Assembly (NCBI RefSeq): GCF_014198245.1
Contig: NZ_JACIHE010000024.1
Coordinates: 35,981-99,980, forward strand
Reading direction: 5' to 3'
From: Bradyrhizobium sp. cir1
Lineage (GTDB): Bacteria; Pseudomonadota; Alphaproteobacteria; Rhizobiales; Xanthobacteraceae
Length of the DNA: 64,000 nt
Positions 39,913 through 48,640 of this stretch are shown one piece after another. Numbering within the stretch: the first letter of the stretch is position 1; each line of letters opens with the position of its first letter. The position numbers were made by a program, and so were the translations under genes. The notes beneath the pieces are model-generated. The model searched no databases. It was not told where the DNA came from and saw only the letters and a list, made by a program, of their open reading frames with translations.

Positions 39913-40712
39913 CCTTCCGGCTTCAGATCATCCGGCCTCGGCATCAGGACGATGTTGTAGCCGGAATCGACGTAGTGGATCTCGCCGGTCACGCCGCCCG
40001 AGAGATCCGACAGCAGATACAGCGCCGAGCCGCCGAGCTCGTCGAGCGTGACGCCGCGGCGGAGCGGCGAGTGCTTCTGCATGAACGCGAACATCGCCCG
40101 CGCCTCGCCGATGCCCGAGCCTGCGAGCGTGCGGATGGGGCCCGCGGAGATCGCGTTGACGCGGATGCCGCGCGGTCCGAGATCGGAGGCGAGGTAACGC
40201 ACCGAGGCTTCCAGCGCCGCCTTGGCGACGCCCATCACGTTGTAGTTCGGCATCGCGCGCTCCGAGGCGCCGAAGGTCAGCGTGATCATGCTGCCGCCCT
40301 CCGTCATCAGCTCGGCGGCACGCTTTGCGACCTCCGTGAACGAGAAGCAGGAGATCACCATGGTGCGCGAAAAATTCTCGCGGCTGGTGTCGGCGTAGCG
40401 GCCCTTCAGCTCATTCTTGTCGGCAAAGCCGATGGCGTGGATCACGAAGTCGAGCTTGCCCCATTTCTCGCGCAGCACTGCGAAAGTCGCATCGACGCTT
40501 GCGATGTCCTCGACGTCGCAAGGCAGCACCAGATCCACACCAAGCGATTCAGCCAGCGGCTTGACGCGCTTGCCCAGCGCCTCGCCCTGGAAGGTGAAGG
40601 CGAGCTCGGCGCCGTGGGCATGCAGCGTCTTCGCCATGCCCCACGCGATCGAATGATCATTGGCGATGCCCATGATCAGACCGCGCTTGCCTTTCATCAG
40701 TCCTTGCATCAT
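39909..40712 (-). CDS. fabI: Enoyl-[acyl-carrier-protein] reductase (NADH)
   Basis: Short-chain dehydrogenase-type enoyl-ACP reductase, the last step of the fatty-acid elongation cycle. GLIMGIANDHSIAWG is the FabI nucleotide-binding start. The active-site pattern Tyr-x6-Lys is YNVMGVAKAAL. Length is 267 aa from ATG40712; ATG40709 with GGAG 5 nt upstream is an equally good start. It follows fabB on the minus strand, separated by a repeat (40731-40830), so promoter sharing with fabAB is possible but not certain. Confidence 0.94.
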   Translation of the reverse strand: MMQGLMKGKRGLIMGIANDHSIAWGMAKTLHAHGAELAFTFQGEALGKRVKPLAESLGVDLVLPCDVEDIASVDATFAVLREKWGKLDFVIHAIGFADKNELKGRYADTSRENFSRTMVISCFSFTEVAKRAAELMTEGGSMITLTFGASERAMPNYNVMGVAKAALEASVRYLASDLGPRGIRVNAISAGPIRTLAGSGIGEARAMFAFMQKHSPLRRGVTLDELGGSALYLLSDLSGGVTGEIHYVDSGYNIVLMPRPDDLKPEG

Positions 40713-40730
40713 GGCTCCCACAACTCCGAT

Positions 40731-40830
40731 GTCATCGCCCGCGCAGGCGGGCGATCCAGTATTCCAGAGGCGGTCGAGTTAGATCGAGAGGCCGCAGCGT
40801 ACTGGATGCCCCGCCTTCGCGGGGCATGAC
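40731..40830. repeat. Dispersed palindromic repeat, family ATCCAGTA
   Basis: Copy of the element at 6122-6222: GTCATCGCCCGCGCAGGCGGG at one end, GCCCCGCCTTCGCGGGGC at the other, with ATCCAGTA and TACTGGAT inside. It lies within the fabB-fabI gap. Confidence 0.75.
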
Positions 40831-40842
40831 CAAATCAAACAA

Positions 40843-42066
40843 TCACACATCCAGTCGGCTGAACACCAGCGTGGCGTTGGTGCCGCCGAAGCCGAACGAG
40901 TTCGACAGCACGGTGCCGACCTTCACGTTGTCGATGCGCTTGCGCACGATCGGCATGTCGGCGAACACAGGGTCGAGCTCCTGGATGTGCGCGCTCTCGC
41001 AGATGAAGCCGTTGTTCATCATCAGCAGCGAGTAGATCGCCTCCTGCACGCCGGTGGCGCCCAGCGAATGGCCGGTCAGCGCCTTGGTGGCCGAGATCGG
41101 CGGGCACTTCTCGCCGACGCCGAACACTTTGCGGATCGCCTCGATTTCCGGCGGGTCGCCAGCGGGCGTCGAGGTCGCATGCGGATTGATGTAGTCGACC
41201 TTGGTCTTCACCGTCGACATCGCCATGCGCATGCAGCGCTCGGCGCCTTCGCCCGACGGCGCGACCATGTCGTGGCCGTCCGACGTCGCGCCATAGCCGA
41301 CGATCTCGCCATAGATGCGCGCGCCGCGCGCCTTGGCATGCTCGAGCTCTTCCAGCACCAGCACGCCGGCGCCGCCGGCGATGACGAAGCCGTCGCGATT
41401 GACGTCGTAGGGACGCGAAGCGGTGGCGGGCGTGTCGTTGTATTTCGAGGACATCGCGCCCATGGCGTCGAACAGCACCGAGAGCGACCAGTCCAGCTCC
41501 TCGCAGCCGCCGGCGAAGATGACGTCCTGCTTGCCGATCTGGATCGTCTCATAGGCATTGCCGACGCAGTGGTTCGACGTCGCGCAGGCCGAGGAGATCG
41601 AATAGTTCACGCCCTTGATCTTGAACCAGGTCGCGAGCGTCGCGGAGGCCGTGGACGACATCGCCTTCGGCACTGCAAACGGTCCGACGCGCTTCGGCCC
41701 CCTGGTGCGGGTGATGTCGGCGGCTTCGACGATGGTGCGCGCGGACGGCCCGCCCGAACCCATGATGATGCCGGTGCGGATGTTGGAGACTTCGTCAGGC
41801 GACAGACCGGAATCCTGGATCGCCTGCTCCATCGCGATGTGATTCCACGCCGCACCCTGACCGAGGAAACGCATGGCGCGGCGGTCGACCACCGTCGAAG
41901 GATCGAGCGTCGGCTCACCTTGCACCTGCGAACGGAAGCCGAGCTCGGCATATTTTTCAGCCCGCGAAATGCCCGACTTCGCCTCGTGAAGGCTCGCAAG
42001 CACTTCCTGGGTGTTGTTTCCGATGGACGAAACGATGCCCATTCCGGTGACCACAACCCGCCTCAT
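40843..42066 (-). CDS. fabB: Beta-ketoacyl-ACP synthase I
   Basis: Condensing enzyme for fatty-acid elongation, the FabB type needed for unsaturated chains. The nucleophile is Cys161 in SSACATSNH. Catalytic histidines are in NPHATSTPAGD and TGHSLGATG. Length is 407 aa, usual for FabB. It begins 41 bp after the fabA stop on the same strand, the standard fabA-fabB operon. Confidence 0.96.
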   Translation of the reverse strand: MRRVVVTGMGIVSSIGNNTQEVLASLHEAKSGISRAEKYAELGFRSQVQGEPTLDPSTVVDRRAMRFLGQGAAWNHIAMEQAIQDSGLSPDEVSNIRTGIIMGSGGPSARTIVEAADITRTRGPKRVGPFAVPKAMSSTASATLATWFKIKGVNYSISSACATSNHCVGNAYETIQIGKQDVIFAGGCEELDWSLSVLFDAMGAMSSKYNDTPATASRPYDVNRDGFVIAGGAGVLVLEELEHAKARGARIYGEIVGYGATSDGHDMVAPSGEGAERCMRMAMSTVKTKVDYINPHATSTPAGDPPEIEAIRKVFGVGEKCPPISATKALTGHSLGATGVQEAIYSLLMMNNGFICESAHIQELDPVFADMPIVRKRIDNVKVGTVLSNSFGFGGTNATLVFSRLDV

Positions 42067-42107
42067 GACAGCCTCGCCTAAATCGTTGTCTCTCTTGGTG
42101 ATGCGCC

Positions 42108-42629
42108 TCAGCCCAGGCTCGTGCCCTGCTTGAACAGGCCGACCTTCAGATCCTTGGCGCGATAGATAATCTGGTCATCGACCGAAAGCCACCCGTCGGC
42201 GATACCGAGCACCAGCTTTGACCGCATCACGCGCTTGATGTCGACGTTGTACACAACCTTGCGGGCCTCGGGCAGCACCTGGCCGCTGAACTTCAGCTCG
42301 TTGAGGCCGAGCGCGCGACCACGACCTTCGCCGCCGCTCCAGCCCAGATAAAAGCCGACCATTTGCCACAGCGCATCAAGGCCGAGGCAGCCGGGCATCA
42401 CCGGATCGTTCTTGAAGTGGCAGCCGAAAAACCAGAGATCGGGCTTCACGTCGAGCTCGGCGCGCACCAGCCCCTTGCCGAACTCGCCGCCATTGTCGTT
42501 GATGTCCGTGATGCGATCGAACATCAGCATCGGCGGCAGCGGCAGCTGGGCATTGCCCGGGCCGAACATCTCGCCGCGCGCGCATGCCAGCAAATCCTCG
42601 TATTCGTAACCGTTGCGCCTGTTCAGCAT
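42108..42629 (-). CDS. fabA: 3-hydroxydecanoyl-ACP dehydratase/isomerase
   Basis: Dehydratase and trans-2/cis-3 isomerase that starts anaerobic unsaturated fatty-acid synthesis. The hotdog-fold signature is FFGCHFKNDPVMPGCLGLDA with catalytic His71, followed by the Asp of GLDALWQ. Length is 173 aa from ATG42629, the same as E. coli FabA. The open frame up to 42710 is not coding-like. It is divergent from irr across 352 bp. Confidence 0.96.
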   Translation of the reverse strand: MLNRRNGYEYEDLLACARGEMFGPGNAQLPLPPMLMFDRITDINDNGGEFGKGLVRAELDVKPDLWFFGCHFKNDPVMPGCLGLDALWQMVGFYLGWSGGEGRGRALGLNELKFSGQVLPEARKVVYNVDIKRVMRSKLVLGIADGWLSVDDQIIYRAKDLKVGLFKQGTSLG

Positions 42630-42981
42630 GCACGAGCCTCTGTTCAAATTCCGATTGAGCGGCGTTCTTTGGCGAAAATGGGCCCCGTCTCGGTCGGAGA
42701 GCAACGCCAATTGCCGTCGTCAGGCGCAGCCCCCACAAGCCCCGGATGGACTGCGGACCGGGCCTCCATGCCCGGTTGCGCCAAAATCGGCTAAGCGGAA
42801 CCGCGGGCTCTCTAACACAGGCTATTTCGGTGGCAAAGCGCTCTCATGAAGGTAAAATGACGGGGTGCTCGCCCGGTTCCAGAGCTGATTAGAACCTCTC
42901 TAGTTGCGAGAAACTTGCATCTGCATCTTTCTGTTCTTATATTGCAGAGAGATATTGTTCACGCGTGCCCGAAATCTGGAA
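42630..42981. promoter_or_regulatory. fabA-irr divergent regulatory region
   Basis: 352 bp with no gene. It must hold the fabA promoter (minus) and the irr promoter (plus). A good irr promoter is TTGCAT (42915-42920), a 17-bp spacer, and TATATT (42938-42943). The Fur-type hexamers at 42905-42927 overlap its -35 box. Confidence 0.65.
42905..42927 (+). promoter_or_regulatory. Candidate Fur operator: three direct hexamers at the irr promoter
   Basis: TGCGAG (42905-42910), then TGCATC (42916-42921) and TGCATC (42922-42927). Work on Bradyrhizobium irr, as I recall it, described Fur binding to three imperfect direct hexamers rather than an inverted-repeat Fur box. The sites overlap the -35 box, which fits repression. 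A weaker inverted TTAGA/TCTAG pair (42889-42903) just upstream loosely resembles an Irr (ICE) box. Confidence 0.6.
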
Positions 42982-43473
42982 ATGAGCGAGAATACCGCGC
43001 CCCATCACGACGACGACGTCCATGCCGCGGCCCTCCTGTCCGGCCGCCAGCCGGCCCTGACCGGCTGCCCCTGGCACGATGTCAACGAAATGCTCCAGTC
43101 CGCCGGGCTGCGTCCGACGCGCCAGCGGATGGCGCTCGGCTGGCTCCTGTTCGGCAAGGGTGCGCGGCACCTCACGGCGGAAATGCTGTACGAGGAAGCC
43201 ACGCTCGCCAAGGTCCCGGTGTCGCTGGCGACCGTCTACAACACGCTCAACCAGCTCACCGATGCCGGCCTGCTCCGCCAGGTCAGCGTCGACGGCACCA
43301 AGACCTATTTCGACACCAACGTCACCACCCACCACCACTACTACCTCGAGAACAGCCATGAGCTGGTCGACATCGAGGATCCGCATCTGGCGCTGTCCAA
43401 GATGCCGGAGGTGCCCGAGGGCTACGAGATCTCCCGCATCGACATGGTCGTGCGCCTGCGCAAGAAGCGCTGA
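42982..43473 (+). CDS. irr: Iron response regulator Irr (Fur family)
   Basis: Heme-responsive repressor/activator of iron and heme-synthesis genes. It has the heme regulatory motif GCPWHD at residues 28-33 (Cys29), which marks the conditionally degraded Bradyrhizobium-type Irr. It also has the second heme site HHH at 117-119. The DNA-binding segment is VSLATVYNTLNQL. Length is 163 aa from ATG42982, the size I recall for B. japonicum Irr. The promoter carries a candidate Fur site. The HRM is lacking in most other rhizobial Irr proteins, so this supports the genus call. Confidence 0.97.
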   Translation: MSENTAPHHDDDVHAAALLSGRQPALTGCPWHDVNEMLQSAGLRPTRQRMALGWLLFGKGARHLTAEMLYEEATLAKVPVSLATVYNTLNQLTDAGLLRQVSVDGTKTYFDTNVTTHHHYYLENSHELVDIEDPHLALSKMPEVPEGYEISRIDMVVRLRKKR

Positions 43474-43502
43474 GATCGGTCTACATCGCTGATTTGATCG
43501 TC

Positions 43503-43525
43503 ATGGCCGGGTTTACCCCGGCCAT
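43503..43525. terminator. Hairpin between convergent irr and SH3 genes
   Basis: ATGGCCGGG (43503-43511) and CCCGGCCAT (43517-43525) are perfect inverted copies with a 5-nt loop. It lies in the 67-bp convergent gap and could end both transcripts, though no long T-run follows. It resembles the 29935-29959 hairpin. Confidence 0.5.
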
Positions 43526-43540
43526 TGTCGTTTCAGGCCG

Positions 43541-44074
43541 TCAATTCACCTGCTCGTCCGAATAAACGCCCCAGAGGCGCTCCTGCTGGATCCAGCCGTC
43601 AAAGCCGTTGCCGGTGACGCGGCACCAGTTTGCAGTGCACTTCTTCACCTGCGTAACGACGCCGGCCTGGAGTTTTGCCGCAACCGCGCTGTCGGGATCG
43701 GCCCGGTCATAGATCGGGGCGAGCTCGTCCTTGTGCTTCATGGTGACGACCGCAGTGCGGCGGCCCGACAGCAGCGAGTGATAGACCCAACCCTCGGCAC
43801 CCTCGGAATCGCGTACCCGGCGCCAGTTCTCGAACTCGGCGGTGATTTCGACCGGCAGGCCGGCGCGGGTATAGACCCAGGCCACGTCATTATCCTTGGT
43901 CGGGCCGGCGCGAACGTTGACGTGATCCGACTTGAGGCTGACATAGCGCGGCACCGGTAAGCCGCTGGCGGTCTGCGGGGTATTGTCCTTCGCCGAATGC
44001 GAGGGTCCGACCGAGGCGCTCAACCAGGTACAAACGAGCGCCATCACCGAACAAAAACGCCCCAACGCCATCAA
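43541..44074 (-). CDS. Secreted SH3-domain protein
   Basis: A 177-aa protein with an N-terminal hydrophobic segment (about 1-27) read as a signal peptide ending near SVGPSHSA. Two bacterial SH3 (SH3b) repeats follow: VNVRAGPTKDNDVAWVYTRAG (first) and APIYDRADPDSAVAAKLQAG (second), the second with CTANWCRV. SH3b proteins in the periplasm often bind peptidoglycan. Function beyond that is unknown. ATG44071 is an alternative start. Confidence 0.8.
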   Translation of the reverse strand: MMALGRFCSVMALVCTWLSASVGPSHSAKDNTPQTASGLPVPRYVSLKSDHVNVRAGPTKDNDVAWVYTRAGLPVEITAEFENWRRVRDSEGAEGWVYHSLLSGRRTAVVTMKHKDELAPIYDRADPDSAVAAKLQAGVVTQVKKCTANWCRVTGNGFDGWIQQERLWGVYSDEQVN

Positions 44075-44396
44075 CCCGTCTCCTGTCGAGGACCCGGCCG
44101 CGCCGAACCCTCACCCCAAACTGCAAAACCCTGCCCTGTCGGTCCCTGACCCGCCCCACGCGGGTGTTCCGCCAAGCTCTGCCCGTGGTTCTTGTCTTGG
44201 CCCGGCCTTCTGCTAGAGAGGACAGGCGCTTGAGCAACCAGTTTGTCCCGATTTTCCGGGTGGAAATGTCGGGAGAGCTTGAAGGAAACGCCGGGGACGA
44301 CACGGCAAGGGCAGTGTCGAACAACCGGGTTAATGAGGCCTGAACGGCCGGCCTTTGGCGACAGAGGCGGCGTGCGGCGTCTCATGAGAGCAGGAC
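44075..44396. promoter_or_regulatory. 322-bp divergent intergenic region
   Basis: Between the starts of the SH3 protein (minus) and the hydroxyacid dehydrogenase (plus). I see no gene and no clear repeat, and no reliable promoter boxes. GAGCAGG at 44387-44393 is close to the dehydrogenase start. Confidence 0.4.
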
Positions 44397-45398
44397 ATGT
44401 CGGTGAAGAAAAAGCCCCTGGTCGTGGTGACCCGCAAGCTGCCGGATTCGATCGAGACGCGGATGCGCGAGCTGTTCGACGCGCGGATCAATCTCGACGA
44501 CACGCCGATGTCGCCTGAGCAGATCGCGGAAGCCGCGCGCACCGCCGACGTGCTGGTCCCGACCGTGACCGACCACATCACCGCCGATGTCGTGAACCAG
44601 CCCGACTGCAAGCTGCGGCTGATCGCCAATTTCGGCAACGGCGTCGACAATATCGATGTCGAGGCCGCGCATGCCCGCGGCATCACCGTCACCAACACGC
44701 CGAAAGTTCTGACCGAAGACACCGCCGACATGACCATGGCGCTGATCCTCGCCGTACCCAGGCGGATGATCGAAGGCGCCTCGATCCTGACGGAAGGAAA
44801 GCCCTGGCCGGGCTGGTCGCCGACCTGGATGCTGGGCCACCGTATCGGCGGCAAACGCCTCGGTATCGTCGGCATGGGCCGCATCGGCCAGGCGGTGGCG
44901 CGCCGCGCCCGCGCCTTCGGCCTGCAGATCCACTATCACAACCGCCGTCCCGTCGCCCCTGTTATCGCCGAGGAGCTTGGCGCGACCTATTGGGAAAGCC
45001 TCGACCAGATGCTGGCGCGGATGGACATCATCTCGGTGAACTGTCCGCATACGCCGGCGACCTATCATCTGCTCTCGGCGCGGCGTCTGAAGCTGATCCG
45101 CAAGGACGCCTACATCGTCAACACCGCGCGCGGCGAGGTGACCGACGAGGACACGCTGATCAAGCTGATCGAGGGCGGAGAGATCGGCGGCGCCGGCCTC
45201 GACGTCTACGAGCACGAGCCTGCGGTGAATCCGAAGCTGGTGCGGCTCGCCAAGGCGGGCAAGGTGACGCTGCTGCCGCATATGGGCTCGGCCACGATCG
45301 AGGGCCGCGTCGAGATGGGCGAGAAGGTGATCATCAACATCCGCACCTTCCTCGACGCCCACAAGCCGCCGGATCGCGTGCTTCCGAGCATGCTCTGA
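44397..45398 (+). CDS. gyaR: D-2-hydroxyacid dehydrogenase (glyoxylate/hydroxypyruvate reductase type)
   Basis: NAD(P)-dependent dehydrogenase. The Rossmann loop is GMGRIGQAVARRARAFG. The catalytic set is in NTARGEVTDE and the C-terminal LLPHMGSAT. Residues FGNGVDNIDV match D-glycerate/glyoxylate reductases. Length is 333 aa. Probable reaction is hydroxypyruvate or glyoxylate reduction; other 2-hydroxyacids are possible. The symbol is by family. Confidence 0.85.
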   Translation: MSVKKKPLVVVTRKLPDSIETRMRELFDARINLDDTPMSPEQIAEAARTADVLVPTVTDHITADVVNQPDCKLRLIANFGNGVDNIDVEAAHARGITVTNTPKVLTEDTADMTMALILAVPRRMIEGASILTEGKPWPGWSPTWMLGHRIGGKRLGIVGMGRIGQAVARRARAFGLQIHYHNRRPVAPVIAEELGATYWESLDQMLARMDIISVNCPHTPATYHLLSARRLKLIRKDAYIVNTARGEVTDEDTLIKLIEGGEIGGAGLDVYEHEPAVNPKLVRLAKAGKVTLLPHMGSATIEGRVEMGEKVIINIRTFLDAHKPPDRVLPSML

Positions 45399-45430
45399 GT
45401 TTCTAGCCGGCTCCGAGACACGCTCTCACT

Positions 45431-45543
45431 CCTCATCCTGAGGAGCGCGGAACGCGCGTCTCGAAGGATGAATGGCCGAGCTGCATCAGCGCGGGCCTGC
45501 ATGGTTCGAGACGCGCGCAAGAGCGCGCTCCTCACCATGAGGG
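45431..45543. repeat. Dispersed palindromic repeat, family CTCATNNTGAGGAGCGC
   Basis: CCTCATCCTGAGGAGCGC and GCGCTCCTCACCATGAGG flank a core with GTCTCGAAGGATGAA and GGTTCGAGAC. A second copy is at 48430-48535. It lies between the dehydrogenase and the LysR gene, both ending here. Confidence 0.78.
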
Positions 45544-45544
45544 T

Positions 45545-46456
45545 CTAAGACCTCGACGTGGTTCGCCTGCGCCAATCTGCGACGAAATCGATGAAGGCGC
45601 GCAGCGCCGGCGGCACCTGACGTCGGCTCGGGTAATACAGGAACGGGCCGGGAAACGGCTCGCACCAGTCTTCCATCAAGCTGACCAGCGCGCCGGATTT
45701 CACGGCATCGCCGACATAGCCATCGAGCGTCGCCCAGATGCCGGCGCCGTCGAGTGCGGCGCGCATCGCAAGGTTCAAATTGGTCGAGATCAGCTTTGCG
45801 GGCGGATCGACCTTCACGACCTGGCCAGCTTTCTCGAACTCCAGATCGTGCATGACGCCACTCGAGTAGCGCGCGCGAATGCAATCGTGGTCGAGCAGAT
45901 CCTTCGGGTGCTTCGGTCTGCCTCGGCGCGCGATGTAATCGGGCGATGCGACGACGACGTAGCTCTGCGGGCCGCTCAGCGGGATCGCCACCATGTCCTG
46001 CGCGAGGTGCTCGCCATAGCGCACGCCGGCGTCGTAGCCCCCGCCCACGATGTCGACGAAACCGCTCTCGGAGACGATGTCGAGATCGACCTGCGGATGC
46101 GCTGCGAGGAAGGGCCCGACCATCGGCGCCAGGACGAGATCGACCGCCGGCGGCGGCGCATTGATGCGCAGCCGGCCCGAGGCGACCTCGCGCAGGCCGC
46201 GGACCAGATCCAGGGCATCGCCAACATCGCGCAGCGCCGGGGCGACGCGCGACAGCAGCAGCTCGCCCGCCTCGGTCAGCGCCACGCTACGGGTGGTGCG
46301 GTTCATCAGGCGGACGCCGAGGCGTTCCTCCAGGTCACGGAGCCGCTGGCTCAGGCTCGATACGGACACGCGCATCTCGACCGCCGCGCGCCGGAAATTG
46401 CGGGTGCGGGCGACCGCCACGAAGGCATCGAGATCGCGCAGGTCAGGGTCGGCCAT
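45545..46456 (-). CDS. LysR-family transcriptional regulator
   Basis: LTTR of 303 aa. The N-terminal helix-turn-helix is FVAVARTRNFRRAAVEMRVSVSSLSQRLRDLEERLG. The effector domain follows, with SGRLRINAPPPAVDLVL, typical of the CrgA/PA2449-like branch. I took the second ATG (46456), eight codons after 46480. It is divergent from an aldo-keto reductase by 115 bp, so that enzyme is the likely target. A small palindrome CTGGA-TTG-TCCAG (46482-46494) lies in the gap. Confidence 0.88.
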   Translation of the reverse strand: MADPDLRDLDAFVAVARTRNFRRAAVEMRVSVSSLSQRLRDLEERLGVRLMNRTTRSVALTEAGELLLSRVAPALRDVGDALDLVRGLREVASGRLRINAPPPAVDLVLAPMVGPFLAAHPQVDLDIVSESGFVDIVGGGYDAGVRYGEHLAQDMVAIPLSGPQSYVVVASPDYIARRGRPKHPKDLLDHDCIRARYSSGVMHDLEFEKAGQVVKVDPPAKLISTNLNLAMRAALDGAGIWATLDGYVGDAVKSGALVSLMEDWCEPFPGPFLYYPSRRQVPPALRAFIDFVADWRRRTTSRS

Positions 46457-46571
46457 TGTTCGCCACTGTGAACAAGCCATTCTGGATTGTCCAGCTTATC
46501 GGCGTAATTGACCAGGCGCATATCTCGCCTCGTCACGCGGCGCCATCAGCCGCCTTTCTTGGAGAGCCATC

Positions 46572-47579
46572 ATGGAACAGCGCAAACTCGGTTCAACCGG
46601 CCCCATTGTCTCGGCCCTCGGGCTCGGCTGCATGGGCATGTCCGAGGTCTACGGCCCCACAGATCGCGGCGAAGCCATCGCCACGGTGCATGCGGCGCTC
46701 GACGCCGGCATCACGCTGCTCGACACCGGCGACTTCTACGCGATGGGCCACAACGAGATGCTGGTCCGCGACGCGCTGAAGGACGTCCCGCGCGAAAAAG
46801 TGCAGCTTAGCGTCAAGTACGGCGCGCTGCGCGGCCCCGCCGGTGAATTCGCCGGCATGGACACAAGGCCGGCCGCGACCAGGAACTTCCTCGCCTATTC
46901 GCTGCAGCGGCTCGGCACCGACTACATCGACGTCTACCGCCCGGCGCGGCTCGATCCCAGCATTCCCATCGAGGAGACCATCGGCGGCCTCGCCGATCTC
47001 GTGAAGGCCGGCTACATCAGGCATATCGGCCTCTCCGAGGTCGGCTCCGACACCATCCGCCGCGCGCATGCGGTGCATCCGATCGCCGATCTCCAGATCG
47101 AATATTCACTGATCGAGCGCGGCATCGAGCGCGACATCCTGAAGACCTGCCGAGAGCTCGGCATCGCCATCACCGCCTATGGCGTGCTGGCGCGCGGCCT
47201 GATCAGCGGCCACTGGTCGAAAGAGTCAGGCAAGGCCGGCCGCGACTACCGGCTGATGACGCCGCGCTTCCAGGGCGCGAATCTCGACGCCAATCTGGCG
47301 CTGGTGGAGCAGCTGCGCGCCATCGCCACCGAGATCGGCGCCACGCCGGCGCAAGTCGCGATCGCCTGGGTGGCGGCACAGGGCAGGGAGATCATACCGC
47401 TCGTCGGCGCCCGCACCCGCAACCGTCTCAGCGAGGCGCTCGGCGCCACCAAGGTGACGCTGACGCAAGCGCATCTTGCGGCGCTGGCAAAAGCCTTCCC
47501 GCCGAATGTCGCCGCCGGCACGCGTTACGCGGCCGAGCAGATGGCGCATCTCGACAGCGAGAAGCCGGCCACCGCGTAA
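46572..47579 (+). CDS. Aldo/keto reductase
   Basis: NADPH-dependent carbonyl reductase with a TIM-barrel fold, 335 aa. LGLGCMGMSEVYGP starts the family signature, followed by DTGDFYAMGHNE. Catalytic Asp and Tyr are in DTGDFY, and Lys is in SVKYG. The C-terminal segment PLVGARTRNRL is the cofactor site. It resembles the IolS/YajO-type (AKR11/13) group. Substrate unknown; the divergent LysR gene probably controls it. Confidence 0.87.
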   Translation: MEQRKLGSTGPIVSALGLGCMGMSEVYGPTDRGEAIATVHAALDAGITLLDTGDFYAMGHNEMLVRDALKDVPREKVQLSVKYGALRGPAGEFAGMDTRPAATRNFLAYSLQRLGTDYIDVYRPARLDPSIPIEETIGGLADLVKAGYIRHIGLSEVGSDTIRRAHAVHPIADLQIEYSLIERGIERDILKTCRELGIAITAYGVLARGLISGHWSKESGKAGRDYRLMTPRFQGANLDANLALVEQLRAIATEIGATPAQVAIAWVAAQGREIIPLVGARTRNRLSEALGATKVTLTQAHLAALAKAFPPNVAAGTRYAAEQMAHLDSEKPATA

Positions 47580-47588
47580 CGGCAGCAA

Positions 47589-48392
47589 TCAGGTGCGATG
47601 GACGCTGAGATCGGTGATCACAGGTCCATCGCCATTGAGCGGATTGGCGGGATCGCGCGCATAGCGCAGCGTCTCGAAGCGCATCGCGCGCGCATCGATC
47701 ATCAGGAGGCGGCCGACGAGGCCGTCACCAAAACCGACGATCTCGCGGATCGCCTCCAGCGCCATCATCGAGCCGAGCACGCCGGCGAGCGCGCCCATGA
47801 CGCCGGCCTCGGCGCAGGCCGGTATCGTGCCCGGCGGCGGCGCCTCCGGAAACAGGCAGCGATAGGTCGGATTGAACTCGCCCTGCTCATTCGTCTCATG
47901 CGCGCGGATGGTGGTGAGCGAGCCGTCGAAGGTGCCGAGCGCCGCCGTGATCAGCGGCCGCTGTGCGAAGAAGCAGGCGTCCGAGACAAGATAACGCGTC
48001 GAGAAATTGTCGGAGCCGTCGAGCACGAGGTCGTAGTCGCCGATCAGGCTCAGCGCGTTGTCGGCATTGAGCCAAGTGGCGTGGCCGACGAAGCGGACAT
48101 GCGGATTGAGCGCCGCGATGCGCTCGGCCGCGCTCTCGACCTTGTGCCGGCCGATATCAGGCGTCGTATGGATGACCTGGCGCTGCAGGTTGGACAGCGA
48201 CACCACGTCGTCATCGACCACACCGAGCGTGCCGACACCGGCGGCGGCCAGATACATCAGCGCGGGCGCACCAAGACCGCCGGCGCCGACCACCAGCACG
48301 GAGGCACGCTTCAGCGCGGCCTGGCCGGGACCACCGACATCGCGCAGCACGATATGGCGGGCATAGCGTTCGAGTTCGTCCGGGCTCAGCAT
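47589..48392 (-). CDS. moeB: MoeB/ThiF-family adenylyltransferase lacking the zinc cysteines
   Basis: Adenylates the C-terminal Gly of a ubiquitin-like sulfur carrier (MoaD or ThiS). ATP-binding is seen in GAGGLGAPALMYLAAAG and DDDVVSLSNLQRQ. Catalytic regions DGSDNFSTR and CAEAGVMG are present. The CYRC of E. coli MoeB is TYRC here, and the C-terminal CPVC pair is absent, so a structural zinc site looks lost. Length is 267 aa with no rhodanese domain. ThiF is an alternative. Confidence 0.85.
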   Translation of the reverse strand: MLSPDELERYARHIVLRDVGGPGQAALKRASVLVVGAGGLGAPALMYLAAAGVGTLGVVDDDVVSLSNLQRQVIHTTPDIGRHKVESAAERIAALNPHVRFVGHATWLNADNALSLIGDYDLVLDGSDNFSTRYLVSDACFFAQRPLITAALGTFDGSLTTIRAHETNEQGEFNPTYRCLFPEAPPPGTIPACAEAGVMGALAGVLGSMMALEAIREIVGFGDGLVGRLLMIDARAMRFETLRYARDPANPLNGDGPVITDLSVHRT

Positions 48393-48429
48393 TGTCGTAC
48401 GCCTCTCTTACCACGCCCTCACCTTCGAT

Positions 48430-48535
48430 CCTCATGGTGAGGAGCGCGGAACGCGCGTCTCGAACCATGAAGGCCGGAATCTCGCCTGCAGCCATCCTTC
48501 GAGACGCGGCCTTGAGGCCGCTCCTCAGGATGAGG
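48430..48535. repeat. Dispersed palindromic repeat, family CTCATNNTGAGGAGCGC
   Basis: Second copy of the 45431-45543 element: CCTCATGGTGAGGAGC at one end and GCTCCTCAGGATGAGG at the other, with GTCTCGAACCATGA/CCTTCGAGAC inside. It lies between moeB and a divergently oriented gene. Confidence 0.78.
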
Positions 48536-48640
48536 ACCTCAGTTCGTGGCCTCTAAGTCACCTGAACCACCCCAACATTGTTCGCGACCAACGAGATGTG
48601 CTTCAATGGCATTGCGTTCAATGGGCTGGCTGGATTTGTC

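Noticed and set aside
46482..46494. LysR operator CTGGA-TTG-TCCAG between the LysR and aldo-keto reductase genes
   Set aside because: A 5-bp palindrome is too short to claim, and the T-N11-A pattern is not convincing; mentioned only within the LysR entry.
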